Below, in pieces: positions 1 to 8,306 of a DNA stretch of 50,501 nt. The notes below the pieces were generated by a model. It did no database searches. It had not been told where the DNA came from and was given only the letters and a program-made list of their open reading frames with translations. Source of the DNA: Robiginitomaculum sp. (lineage in GTDB: Bacteria; Pseudomonadota; Alphaproteobacteria; Caulobacterales; Maricaulaceae); the NCBI GenBank assembly GCA_002733805.1, contig NVXG01000041.1, forward strand, positions 1 to 50,501, written 5' to 3'. A program made the translations under genes and the position numbers. Each line of letters opens with the position of its first letter. Position 1 is the stretch's first letter.

Positions 1-1264
1 CCCCCATCAAGCGCCCGCCGATCTGGAACACACCCAACAGGTTCAAACCCAACACAAAGAACAATACCGCCACTGCCGCTACAAACGGCGGATATTGCAA
101 TTGAAAGCCCCAGCCGACCTGTTGGCCGCCAGCTTTCAAGGCCAACATCAATCCACCCAGCGCCAAAAAGGACAGCAATACGCCGATTAAAAAGAAAATC
201 CCATGTTTGCGAATTTTGGCCGCTTCTTCATGCGCTGCCGAAACAAAACCCATTACCTTCATCGACAGGACCGGGAACACACACGGCATCAGGTTGAGCA
301 ACACCCCGCCAAAAAAGGCAAACAGCAATGCGGTAATCAATCCACCGAAATTGCTGTTGCCGGATGCCACTGCCTGCAAAGCCGGATCAAGTTCCGCACC
401 GGTATTGGCTGGGATCAACTCCGCATCCAATGCCACATGCCAAGCCTTGGCTGATTTGCCTTCGCCGACAATCAATACGCCTTCAAGATTTTCCAATGTG
501 CCGCGTTTGGCCCGAAACCCCGGCTTGCTCCACAAGGTAAACCCGTCTGAACCAGAACTCATGGTTTGGGCAACGCTGTGTTTCACCGCCCCGGTATCTA
601 CCGGAAAAAATCGGGCGGCTTGATGGCCACTCTCGGCAAGTTGGGCCAAGGGTCCAGCAAAGTGAAACCGAACCTGTTCGCCAGTCAGTGAAAACCCAGC
701 AAATAACTGTTCAGTTGATACTGTTTTGGGCAGCGCATCCAAGGCTTGATTGATCCGCGCGCTGTTTTCAAGAATTTCATCAACTAGGCCCGCAGTTCCG
801 CCGGTCCCGTTCAAAGTCAATTTCAGCTCTGCTTGTTCCGGCACGCAAATGTCTTCGCAAACCAGCCATGTTACAAATCCAGTGATTTCAAATGGACCTT
901 GTGTGGTAAAGTCCGGGCCAGCCACAAAATGCACGGGGTACAGGGTCTTGCCCTCATAGCCATAATTGACCAATTCGCCCAAAGGTATGGCTTTCGGAGT
1001 TGGCCAAAGAATGGCCCCGGCGGTTAGTCCAGCCGGCAGGTCCCAGCGGATATCCGTAGCCAAACCGGCATCGCCCGGATTAATCCAATAGGAATGCCAG
1101 TGATCCCGTAGCTCCAATTCCAGACCCACGTCAAATTGATCCCCGGCTGAAATATTTTGTTGCGCGGACAAAAGCTCGGCGCGAGCATTTTCTGTTTTAA
1201 TCGGATTGGCCAAAGCCGGATTGGCCATCAACAACAATAGCAAACTTGCAATCAGGGTACGCAT
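1..1264 (-). CDS. DsbD/ScsB-type protein-disulfide reductase, C-terminus cut off by window edge
   Basis: Thiol:disulfide interchange protein of the inner membrane, expected to carry electrons from the cytoplasm to periplasmic thiol proteins. The ATG at 1264 begins a signal peptide (hydrophobic run ending ALA at residues 18-20). A periplasmic N-terminal domain follows, with a Cys pair in WLVCEDICVPE (about residue 135), the spacing seen in the extended N-domain of ScsB/DsbD relatives. From about residue 310 the protein becomes a multi-pass membrane domain with the hallmark LMPCVFPVLSMKVMGF near residue 325 and a later segment ending VLGLNLLGVFQIGG, both typical of the DsbD transmembrane domain. 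About 421 codons are visible. The rest of the membrane domain and any C-terminal thioredoxin domain lie beyond base 1, so DsbD and ScsB subtypes cannot be separated. It has its own start and lies downstream of, and in the same direction as, lysK. Confidence 0.85.
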   Translation of the reverse strand, partial: MRTLIASLLLLLMANPALANPIKTENARAELLSAQQNISAGDQFDVGLELELRDHWHSYWINPGDAGLATDIRWDLPAGLTAGAILWPTPKAIPLGELVNYGYEGKTLYPVHFVAGPDFTTQGPFEITGFVTWLVCEDICVPEQAELKLTLNGTGGTAGLVDEILENSARINQALDALPKTVSTEQLFAGFSLTGEQVRFHFAGPLAQLAESGHQAARFFPVDTGAVKHSVAQTMSSGSDGFTLWSKPGFRAKRGTLENLEGVLIVGEGKSAKAWHVALDAELIPANTGAELDPALQAVASGNSNFGGLITALLFAFFGGVLLNLMPCVFPVLSMKVMGFVSAAHEEAAKIRKHGIFFLIGVLLSFLALGGLMLALKAGGQQVGWGFQLQYPPFVAAVAVLFFVLGLNLLGVFQIGGRLMG

Positions 1265-1362
1265 AGGTTTCTCCAGAATTCCTTTAGGCCTTACAATTGT
1301 TTGGTCTTACACAGTACCAAACACTTTCACCAGAAGCCTCGCGCATCTGTGAACGGGGTTGA

Positions 1363-2955
1363 TCAACCCTGCACTAGCTCACCAGCCAGTGCTCGTTTAA
1401 TCAAGGTAATAGTTTTTGTCTTGCCAAAAATCGCCACAAATGAACCAAAACGCGGACCGGTTTTCTGACCCAGCAATACTTCATAGAGCGCGGAAAACCA
1501 ATCACGTAAATTCTCGAACTCGGCAGCTTTACCCGCAGCAAAAACTTCTGTCTGCAAAAGCTGGCCGTCACGTGTTCCTTCGGGAAGCGCTTCAAGACGG
1601 GCAATCAAATCTAACATGGCTGCCTTTTCGCGGGCATCTGGCAACCGAAACTGTTTTTCCGGCAGTACAAAATCTCGAAAATACGTGATGGCAAAACCGA
1701 TTAACTGATCGACCAACGGATGGGTTTTGGCACTTGCCCCATCCACATAGGCCGACACAAAGCCCCACATTTGCTCGGCAGTTTCGGCCGAAGCTGCCGA
1801 GGCTAGATTAAGCAAAAGCGAAAAGGAAACCGGCGAGGTTTGCCTTGGCGGATTACCATCATGAATGTGCCAGACCGGATTGCCCAATTGTGCTTTCGCG
1901 TCCTGCTCTGCAAAGGCGGCCAAGTGCTGCAAATACTCATCTGTATTTTTGGGGATCACATCAAAGAACAGTTTCTTGGAAGTTTTTGGCTTCTGAAACA
2001 TGAAGTGCGACAGGCTTTGCGGCATGCCATAGGTCAACCAGTCTTCCACTGACAGACCATTGCCTTTGGATTTGGAAATCTTTTCGCCAGCTTCATCCAT
2101 GAACAATTCATAGTTAAAACCATCCGGTGGTTTGCCGCCAAGTACGCGACAGATTTTGGAAGATTGCTGCACCGATTCAATTAAATCCTTGCCAGACATC
2201 TCATAGTCCACATGCAAGGCGGTCCAGCGCAATGCCCAATCCGGCTTCCATTGTATCTTGACCTGTCCGCCAGTGACCGGCGTTTCTTTGATCTGACCAT
2301 CCACATCCTCAAATGTGATCGTTCCTGCCTCTAGATCGCGGCCCAGAGTCGGTACTTGCAAAACCTGTCCATTGACCGGGCTGATTGGCAAAAATGGCGA
2401 ATAGGTCGCCTGCCGCTCACCGCCCAATGTGGGCAATATAATGTCCAATATCTGTTGGTAGCGGGCCAGCATAATCAGCAAGGTCTCATCAAATTTGCCC
2501 GATGCGTACATTTCGGTCGATGACATAAATTCGTAACGAAACCCAAAGCCATCCAAAAAGGCACACAGACGCGCATTGTTGTGCGCGGCCAGACTGTCAT
2601 GGGTTCCAAACGGATCTGGCACCTTTGAAAGCGGCAAACCCAGATGTTGGGTCAGCATTTCCTGCTCAGGTAAATTGGACGGTACTTTTCTGAACCCGTC
2701 CATATCGTCGGAAAACGCGATCAATCGGGTATCAAAAGCCCCATCGGTCATCACCTCAAAAGCATGGCGCACCATCGCGGTACGCGCCACTTCGCCAAAT
2801 GTACCAATGTGCGGCAAACCCGAAGGACCATAGCCAGTCTGAAAGACCACTTCGCCATGGGTTCGACCCTGTCTTTGCAGCCGCTTGACCAGCAGGCGAG
2901 CCTGTTCAAAGGGCCAAGCTTTGGCAGTTTGGGCTAGTTGTGCAAGTTCACTCAT
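1363..2955 (-). CDS. lysK: Lysyl-tRNA synthetase, class I
   Basis: Charges tRNA-Lys with lysine in the cytoplasm. It is the class I (archaeal-type) LysRS that many alphaproteobacteria use instead of class II LysS. The Rossmann signature reads PHIGT (residues 48-52) within a YGPSGLPHIGTFGEVART context, and the KMSKS-like loop reads KISKSKG (about 292-298). The C-terminal half is helical, as expected for the anticodon-binding alpha-bundle. I chose the ATG at 2955 (MSELAQ, 530 codons) because the family usually starts shortly before the AKAWPFEQAR segment and an AAGG lies about 8 bases upstream. An in-frame ATG at 2994 would add 13 residues. It is transcribed divergently from the tipF-like gene. 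The stop codon lies inside a GGGTTGATCAACCC palindrome (1356-1369) that lacks a T-tract. Confidence 0.95.
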   Translation of the reverse strand: MSELAQLAQTAKAWPFEQARLLVKRLQRQGRTHGEVVFQTGYGPSGLPHIGTFGEVARTAMVRHAFEVMTDGAFDTRLIAFSDDMDGFRKVPSNLPEQEMLTQHLGLPLSKVPDPFGTHDSLAAHNNARLCAFLDGFGFRYEFMSSTEMYASGKFDETLLIMLARYQQILDIILPTLGGERQATYSPFLPISPVNGQVLQVPTLGRDLEAGTITFEDVDGQIKETPVTGGQVKIQWKPDWALRWTALHVDYEMSGKDLIESVQQSSKICRVLGGKPPDGFNYELFMDEAGEKISKSKGNGLSVEDWLTYGMPQSLSHFMFQKPKTSKKLFFDVIPKNTDEYLQHLAAFAEQDAKAQLGNPVWHIHDGNPPRQTSPVSFSLLLNLASAASAETAEQMWGFVSAYVDGASAKTHPLVDQLIGFAITYFRDFVLPEKQFRLPDAREKAAMLDLIARLEALPEGTRDGQLLQTEVFAAGKAAEFENLRDWFSALYEVLLGQKTGPRFGSFVAIFGKTKTITLIKRALAGELVQG

Positions 2956-3102
2956 CGGGGTTGCCTTTTGGTTTTGTTGGCTCCGGTTAGCCATGGATCA
3001 GCCCACCGTCAAGAAAACAACCCTGTTTTTTAACTTTCTGTTGTTTTGCCGGGCTAAACGTTAACACCTTGGAAACCATGATCAGGTGATTTTGGGGTAT
3101 CT

Positions 3103-4368
3103 TTGTTTTCACGATTTTCGGAACCAGTTATGGGTCGCGCTACCGGGATTATGTTTGTTGCCATTTACGGCCTGTTGGCTTGCGTTTCCGCGCTGGCTCT
3201 CGTCCGGCTGATGGACGTGTCTATTTCCTACGCTTCGCTGATGGGCGGCATTGTATTTCTGACCGCCACACAGGCACACGCCTTTGCGGCGCGGGCCATT
3301 GATCGCGAAGAAACACAAGACAGTATCAAAACCCTGCGCGAGTTGATCTCAGGCTTAACGGCTGAATTGGGAATGGCCCGGGATCAATTGGGCCAACTGG
3401 CTAGGTCCGTTGAGGAAGAAACCGTGCACCGCAATCAGGCCATTGTGTCTGAAGTACAGGTGATCGAAGACTTGATCGAAAATATGGGTCAGGACTTTTC
3501 TACGCGGCTGGCTGAAAACGGCCGGGTTGCTGCGGCCAAAGCCGACGATATCCACGGTGGCGAAGATCGTCATCTGATGTTGACACTGGTCCGTGAAGCC
3601 CTCGAAGCCGGTCGTGTTGAGTTGCACTTGCAACCCATCGTTTCCCTGCCACAACGCAAGACCTATTATTATGAAAGTTTCACCCGGCTGCGCGATCACG
3701 AAAACAACGTAATCATGCCCAGCGATTTTCTGCGAGTTGCTGAACCTGCCGGTTTGGTTTCCGTAGTTGATAATTTGTTGTTGTTCCGCTGCGTTCAAAT
3801 TGTGCGACGGCTAACCCAAAAAGACCGACGAGTCGGTATTGTTTGCAACATTTCACCGGACTCATTGGGCGACGAAGAGTTCTTCCCGCAATTCCTCGAC
3901 TTCATGCGGCAAAACTCGGACCTGTCCGGTTCGCTGGTCTTTGAGATCGGCCAAAAGGATTTTGTAACTCGCTCCGTCACCCAAGCTCGCAATATGGGCC
4001 GTCTGGCGGATTTTGGCTTCCGGTTCTCGATCGATAAAGTTGAGACCATGAATTTTGATCTGGCCGATATGCAACGCGCCGGAGTAAAATTCCTGAAAGT
4101 GGGAGCCGAGCTTTTGCTCACTGCCATACATTCGGCCAAGGGCGGCGCACTGCCAAATGCCCCGGATATTCGGGTTGAAGACATGGTGCCGTATCTGGCT
4201 CGCTTTGGTATCGAACTGATCGGTGAAAAGGTCGAAGACGAAGCCAGCGTAGTGGAGCTGCTCGAAATCAATGCCAGCTATGCACAGGGCCATTTGTTTG
4301 GAACACCGCGCCCGATCCGTGAGGAATTCCTACAAGATGTTGATGAACCCATAAAGATGGCCGGATAG
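3103..4368 (+). CDS. tipF: TipF-like membrane protein with degenerate EAL domain
   Basis: Probable homologue of Caulobacter TipF, a c-di-GMP-binding polarity factor needed to place the flagellum. Two N-terminal transmembrane segments (about 14-34 and 44-64) are followed by a charged heptad-rich coiled coil (about 66-140) and an EAL-type domain (about 155-405), the TipF order. Active-site positions are partly altered: the EAL triplet reads ESF (191-193), the usual D-D pair reads D311-K312, while N249, E281, K332 and E375 remain and the QGHLFG motif is near 395. Loss of the second Asp argues against phosphodiesterase activity and fits a c-di-GMP receptor. The start is a TTG at 3103 with GGGG just upstream; an ATG at 3130 is the alternative. 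It stands alone, divergent from lysK. It could instead be another degenerate EAL membrane protein, but the architecture favours TipF. Confidence 0.75.
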   Translation: MFSRFSEPVMGRATGIMFVAIYGLLACVSALALVRLMDVSISYASLMGGIVFLTATQAHAFAARAIDREETQDSIKTLRELISGLTAELGMARDQLGQLARSVEEETVHRNQAIVSEVQVIEDLIENMGQDFSTRLAENGRVAAAKADDIHGGEDRHLMLTLVREALEAGRVELHLQPIVSLPQRKTYYYESFTRLRDHENNVIMPSDFLRVAEPAGLVSVVDNLLLFRCVQIVRRLTQKDRRVGIVCNISPDSLGDEEFFPQFLDFMRQNSDLSGSLVFEIGQKDFVTRSVTQARNMGRLADFGFRFSIDKVETMNFDLADMQRAGVKFLKVGAELLLTAIHSAKGGALPNAPDIRVEDMVPYLARFGIELIGEKVEDEASVVELLEINASYAQGHLFGTPRPIREEFLQDVDEPIKMAG

Positions 4369-4386
4369 CTGCAGACGCTACCCACT

Positions 4387-4414
4387 TTGTTATTTCCCGT
4401 TTTTGTGATAAACT
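4387..4414 (+). promoter_or_regulatory. Candidate sigma-70 promoter for the secreted papain-like gene
   Basis: TTGTTA at 4387-4392 and TAAACT at 4409-4414 are 16 bases apart, 36 bases before the ATG at 4450. Assigned by eye from hexamer similarity only. Confidence 0.3.
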
Positions 4415-4449
4415 CCCTTCATAGGGACGCGATAATCGGGGAAAATTTC

Positions 4450-5949
4450 ATGAAAGCCTTTGCATTTATCATGGCGATATTCGTGCTTGGCTGGACCCAA
4501 GTCGCCAATGCCCAGACCGTCAAGCCAATCTACCGACAAATGCCGATCGCTAGCAATATTGTTATCCGCAACGCACGCGATACTCGGTTTGAACCGGCAG
4601 TACACGGGCTGGCGTTTGGCAATACCTTTCGAAACAATTTTGTATCCGAATTGGATATTCGCACCGGCGGACTTTGCGGTGGCATGGTTTATACCGCGCT
4701 GGACTATTATAATGCGAACAGGCCAAAGCCGAACTGGGCCTATCCTCCGGCCGAACATGAAATTTTGCGTAAATTCATCTACAACCGACAGGTTAATTCC
4801 ATTGAAAGCAATGTGGATAAATGGACCGAACTCACGATCAATCCATTTGGCACTCGTAATACGGAGTTTTTTAACTGGGGGCTGCAAGGTGGTCCCGGCG
4901 GTCGAATGACCGAACTAAAAAGAGCCATTGACGCCGGAACTCCGGTGCCTTTGGGCCTTCGTTCCTGTGGGTCAAGCTGCAAAGGCGATCATCAGGTGCT
5001 GGCCACCGGCTACGACTTTGGCCGTTATAAGGGTGATCTGGGTGCGTACAAAACCGATATGAAGATCAAGCTGTATGATCCAAACAATCCGGGCCGCCAG
5101 ATGACGCTGATTGCCGATCCATCCAAAAAACGTTATTTCCTAGCCGAAGAAGTGGATAGTGTGGACAATCCTCGCAAGGGCTGGCTGAGCTGGTTTGTCG
5201 ATACCAATTATCAGCCGCAACGTCCGCCAAGTGTCGGGCCGGATGCGTTTGCAAATGATGGCAAAATCCACGCACTGGCCATTGGCATTGCCACCGGTAA
5301 AGATGATTTACGCGGCGGCAATGACAATTTAAATCTGACCATTACGCTGCACAATGCCCCAGATATTACCATCAACAACGCCAATCGCTCAAAGCGCTGG
5401 ATTTCAGGCGGCGAGCAATGGATCCGCGTACCGCTCGATCCGCCGGTCACTACCGGGCAAATCAAGAGTGTTAATCTAGAATTTTCCAATTATAATTCTG
5501 CGTCACGGATCGATAATTGGGACATTAAAAACCTGAACATTCGTGGTATTGGCAACGGCATTAACCGGCAATTGTATAACAGACCAAACAATCACCGGGT
5601 AAGAGGGTTAACCCGGCTTACCATGGAAAATCGTAGCTATCTGGCCTGGATCAACCCCCGGCCTCCTGCAACTGGCGATACCTCTCCAACCTTGAATGAG
5701 CCATCGACGCTAGAGCGTAATTGGGATCGACCGGGCGCCTATTACCAGTACCAAACGCTAAACACCTCTCTTGGGTTTCGCTATTGCCAGCAGCTTTGCG
5801 CCAAGGATGCGCGGTGCAAATCCTACACATTCAAAGTGAATGGCGCAGGTGGCAAAAGTTGCGCCTTGAAAGAAAATATCTATCCCAAAGCGCGCAACGC
5901 TGGCGCTATTTCCGGGATCAAGTTCAAATATTTGAACATGCGAAATTAG
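4450..5949 (+). CDS. Secreted papain-like (C39-like) domain protein with beta-sandwich and C-terminal PAN/Apple domain
   Basis: An exported 499-residue protein that I do not recognise as a named family. A signal peptide (1-21, ending ANA) precedes a domain holding GGLCGGM (C76), GDHQVLATGYD (H181) and KLYDPNNP (D210): a Cys, His, Asp order and local motifs like papain-fold or C39-type peptidases. Residues 272-366 (DDLRGGNDNL to IDNWDIKNLNI) look like a PLAT-like beta-sandwich. Residues about 421-495 resemble a PAN/Apple module with cysteines 446, 450, 456 and 471 and the pattern CQQLCAKDARCKSYTF. The ATG at 4450 is preferred because it begins the signal peptide and has GGGGAAA upstream; the frame continues back to a TTG at 4387 without an export signal. 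Catalysis is inferred, not shown. An inactive peptidase-fold adhesin or binding protein is a real alternative. Confidence 0.7.
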   Translation: MKAFAFIMAIFVLGWTQVANAQTVKPIYRQMPIASNIVIRNARDTRFEPAVHGLAFGNTFRNNFVSELDIRTGGLCGGMVYTALDYYNANRPKPNWAYPPAEHEILRKFIYNRQVNSIESNVDKWTELTINPFGTRNTEFFNWGLQGGPGGRMTELKRAIDAGTPVPLGLRSCGSSCKGDHQVLATGYDFGRYKGDLGAYKTDMKIKLYDPNNPGRQMTLIADPSKKRYFLAEEVDSVDNPRKGWLSWFVDTNYQPQRPPSVGPDAFANDGKIHALAIGIATGKDDLRGGNDNLNLTITLHNAPDITINNANRSKRWISGGEQWIRVPLDPPVTTGQIKSVNLEFSNYNSASRIDNWDIKNLNIRGIGNGINRQLYNRPNNHRVRGLTRLTMENRSYLAWINPRPPATGDTSPTLNEPSTLERNWDRPGAYYQYQTLNTSLGFRYCQQLCAKDARCKSYTFKVNGAGGKSCALKENIYPKARNAGAISGIKFKYLNMRN

Positions 5950-6022
5950 CCTAGCAATCAACTGTCTTGCGTCGGCGGCATGCCCTGTTAGGGTGCTAGC
6001 TCATCTCAAGGAGCTTTACCTG

Positions 6023-6325
6023 ATGAATGATATTGCGCCACCTGATCCTGAGTCAGAGTTGTCCTTTGCTGAAAAGCTGTTTGCGTTCAACCTGTCAGGC
6101 TTGTTCAAGTTATTGATGGCTTGTCTGGGTGTTGGTGTCTTGCTGGCCATCCTCGATATTGACCCACGTCGGGTCTGGAGTGACTTTTTTGGAACCATTG
6201 CCGACGCTTGGGCCAAAGGCTGGGAACTGGCCGGCGGCGCAGTCGATTATTTGATCTTGGGGGCCATATTGGTGATTCCGGTTTTTGTGCTTTTGCGCGT
6301 CCTGAACGCCAGCAGTAAAAAATGA
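6023..6325 (+). CDS. Small membrane protein, DUF6460-like
   Basis: A 100-residue protein with two hydrophobic segments (about 30-47 and 74-92) around a short polar stretch rich in aromatic residues (DPRRVWSDFFGTIADAW). The layout, an ILDIDP after the first segment and a LILGAILVIPVFVLLRV second segment, matches my recollection of the alphaproteobacterial DUF6460 family, whose function is unknown. The ATG at 6023 has AAGGAG at 6008-6013. It follows the papain-like gene by 73 bases and overlaps the next lipoprotein gene by 4 bases, so it is probably co-transcribed and coupled with that gene. Family assignment is from memory; the membrane topology is visible directly. Confidence 0.6.
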   Translation: MNDIAPPDPESELSFAEKLFAFNLSGLFKLLMACLGVGVLLAILDIDPRRVWSDFFGTIADAWAKGWELAGGAVDYLILGAILVIPVFVLLRVLNASSKK

Positions 6326-7092
6326 ACCTGCACCGCATCTTTGCTCATTCGACGATTGGCCTGACGCTGATCCTGTCTGCTTGTACATCTCCGGCAATCC
6401 TTAGCGGTAAAGATCGACCCGCCGGGGGCACCCGGGCTGAATTGGCCTATCAGACAGCCCTGCAACTGTCTGAAAGGGGCTATTGTGATCGCGCAATGCC
6501 GATCTTTGTTTGTCTGGCCTCCGATGGGCCGGGTTGGGAAGTGGCCGCCCAGCGCGCCGGGCAATGCGCGCCATTGGCGGCAGACCTTTGGAAACCTGCC
6601 GATTCAAACTCAAAATCAAAACCATCAGTCGCACCTGAACAAGGCGAACACCAGCCTCGTGAATTCAATCTGGATTTCCGGCTGGATTTTCAGGAAAGCC
6701 CAGCCAGCATTCGGGCCGAAGGCATGCGACAAATGCACCGGACGGCCAATGCGGGCTGGCCACAAGCCCAAGCCGATTTGGTCAGTCGATTAACCGAAGC
6801 TGGCGGTGCATATCTGGCCGAGGCCAAAGTTTGGCTGGCGCAGTATGATGCCAATCCCCGGCGCAAAATTTATGGCGGTAATGAAATTCCAGCCAATGTG
6901 CGAGCCACGCTAAACGAATGGGAACCAAACGCTCCGACCGATACGCATTGGACGGCGCAACCATTCAGTGCTGAAAATTTGCATAACCGCGAATGCAATC
7001 GATTATTGGCCAAACACGGTAATCGCAAACCGGGGCATGCGCATGTTGTCGAAGATGACGGGTTGGAAAAAACCAAGCCAAACCGCCAATAG
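6322..7092 (+). CDS. Lipoprotein of unknown function, possibly with a Sel1-like repeat
   Basis: A 256-residue predicted lipoprotein. The N-terminus (IGLTLILSAC, lipid Cys at 21) is a typical lipobox. The mature part has a short helical region with cysteines (GYCDRAMPIFVCLASDGPGWEVAAQ), a low-complexity Ser/Lys/Pro/Glu linker near residue 95, and a helical block (GMRQMHRTANAGWPQAQADL and following, about 134-170) whose Ala/Gly spacing resembles one degenerate Sel1/TPR-like repeat. The C-terminus is basic and polar. The ATG at 6322 overlaps the stop of the upstream small membrane protein (ATGA). I do not recognise the family and assign no function. It converges on the carboxypeptidase gene, with an imperfect CCGCC/GGCGG inverted repeat in the 26-bp gap. 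Confidence 0.6.
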   Translation: MNLHRIFAHSTIGLTLILSACTSPAILSGKDRPAGGTRAELAYQTALQLSERGYCDRAMPIFVCLASDGPGWEVAAQRAGQCAPLAADLWKPADSNSKSKPSVAPEQGEHQPREFNLDFRLDFQESPASIRAEGMRQMHRTANAGWPQAQADLVSRLTEAGGAYLAEAKVWLAQYDANPRRKIYGGNEIPANVRATLNEWEPNAPTDTHWTAQPFSAENLHNRECNRLLAKHGNRKPGHAHVVEDDGLEKTKPNRQ

Positions 7093-7118
7093 ACCGCCTG
7101 GAAAATGGCGGCGTAGAC

Positions 7119-8249
7119 TTACAGGTCTTCAAATCTAGACCAGATCGCATCCAAAGCCGCTGCACCCAAATGCGCGCAACGTTCTGGCGACCAGCCTTGT
7201 TCAAGATCCGGCGTATCCACCGTATCCTTGAACGGCATTTCCAAGGTCATCGACAAACACCCAAATTCTTGAGCGATCCAGTTGGTGGCCATGGACAAAT
7301 TGGCGGTACCTGGTTTGGAAATTGGATAGCCGACTTTGGTTTGAAAATCCGGACTGACCTTGGCCAATGTTTCCATGAAATTCTTGAGCTGCTCGGCTCG
7401 GCTGTCCGACCAGTCCGGCGTGCCTTCCGCCCCCGCAATAAAATTGTAGGGCAGTGCCTCATCCCCATGTACATCCAGACAAAAATCAACGCCGGTTTGG
7501 CACATTTTATCTCGAACCAGAACCACCTCGGGGGATCGCTCCATGGTGGGCGTGTCCCACTCGCGGTTCAAATTCGCCCCGGCGGCATTGGTTCGCAAAT
7601 GGCCACGAAAGGAACCGTCCGGGTTCATATTGGGTACAATATAGACGTCAGCCCGTTGCCGAATTTCACGTACCACCGGATCCGTGGCATCGCTCAATCG
7701 AGCCAGAAATCCTTCCATCCACCACTCGGCCATGGTTTCTCCCGGATGCTGGCGGGCGATACACCATATTTTTTTGCGGGGGGCCGAGCCAAACCCTTCA
7801 AAGTGCAATAAATCCATACCGCGCCCATCCAGCGTCTGGCCCAGACAGATCAAGCTGGCACCGTCGGCACCTTGCGCCTCGGCCACCAGATCATGGTGCC
7901 GTTCCATCGAGTAGGGCGCAAAATAGGCGATCCATACCGAGCCATAATCCGGCTCCAGATTGATGGTCAAGTTTTGGCCATCAAACTGGCTGTCAATTCT
8001 GAACCAGTGCTCGCGATCATAGGAGGCAACGGCGCGATAATCTTTCCATCCACCGGTAAAAGCTGCTCCGGCTGCGTTTTCAATGATCAGGCCGACCGGT
8101 ATCCCTTCGGCTCCGGTCAGGCGAAAATGAAACCATTGATAAAAATCAGAATTGTGATCCCGATTGATCTTGAGGCGAATGGCTTTTGGGTCCTCGGTGG
8201 ATAGAACTTCGATATTGCCACTGTCAAATTTTGAACTGATCTGGATCAT
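7119..8249 (-). CDS. M14-family zinc carboxypeptidase, cytosolic carboxypeptidase (CCP)-like
   Basis: Predicted zinc carboxypeptidase of 376 residues with no signal peptide, so cytoplasmic. Zinc ligands fit HPGE (H168, E171) and the later DVHGDE (H261). NPDG (209-212), GANLNREW (about 224-231) and MTLEMPFKD (E338 as catalytic Glu) complete the M14 pattern. The N-terminal 120 residues form a beta-rich domain (FYQWFHFRL, DREHWFRI) typical of the CCP/AGTPBP1-like subgroup, which in eukaryotes removes glutamates from tubulin; bacterial substrates are unknown. The ATG at 8249 has a short AGG upstream. It lies 57 bases downstream of the penicillin-binding protein gene in the same direction, so read-through is possible. 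A peptidoglycan peptide substrate would be attractive given that neighbour, but the lack of an export signal argues against it. Confidence 0.85.
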   Translation of the reverse strand: MIQISSKFDSGNIEVLSTEDPKAIRLKINRDHNSDFYQWFHFRLTGAEGIPVGLIIENAAGAAFTGGWKDYRAVASYDREHWFRIDSQFDGQNLTINLEPDYGSVWIAYFAPYSMERHHDLVAEAQGADGASLICLGQTLDGRGMDLLHFEGFGSAPRKKIWCIARQHPGETMAEWWMEGFLARLSDATDPVVREIRQRADVYIVPNMNPDGSFRGHLRTNAAGANLNREWDTPTMERSPEVVLVRDKMCQTGVDFCLDVHGDEALPYNFIAGAEGTPDWSDSRAEQLKNFMETLAKVSPDFQTKVGYPISKPGTANLSMATNWIAQEFGCLSMTLEMPFKDTVDTPDLEQGWSPERCAHLGAAALDAIWSRFEDL

Positions 8250-8306
8250 TTTAGCCTACTTTGCGCTGGATATTGGAAAGCATGCAGTCTAGCCGCACAC
8301 CGAGGT

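Noticed and set aside
1356..1369. GGGTTGATCAACCC palindrome at the lysK stop as terminator
   Set aside because: No loop and no T-tract; a perfect short palindrome alone is not enough.
5951..5999. CTAGCA/TGCTAG inverted pair before the DUF6460-like gene as a riboswitch
   Set aside because: Only six outer pairs and a weak inner stem; it matches no riboswitch fold I recognise.
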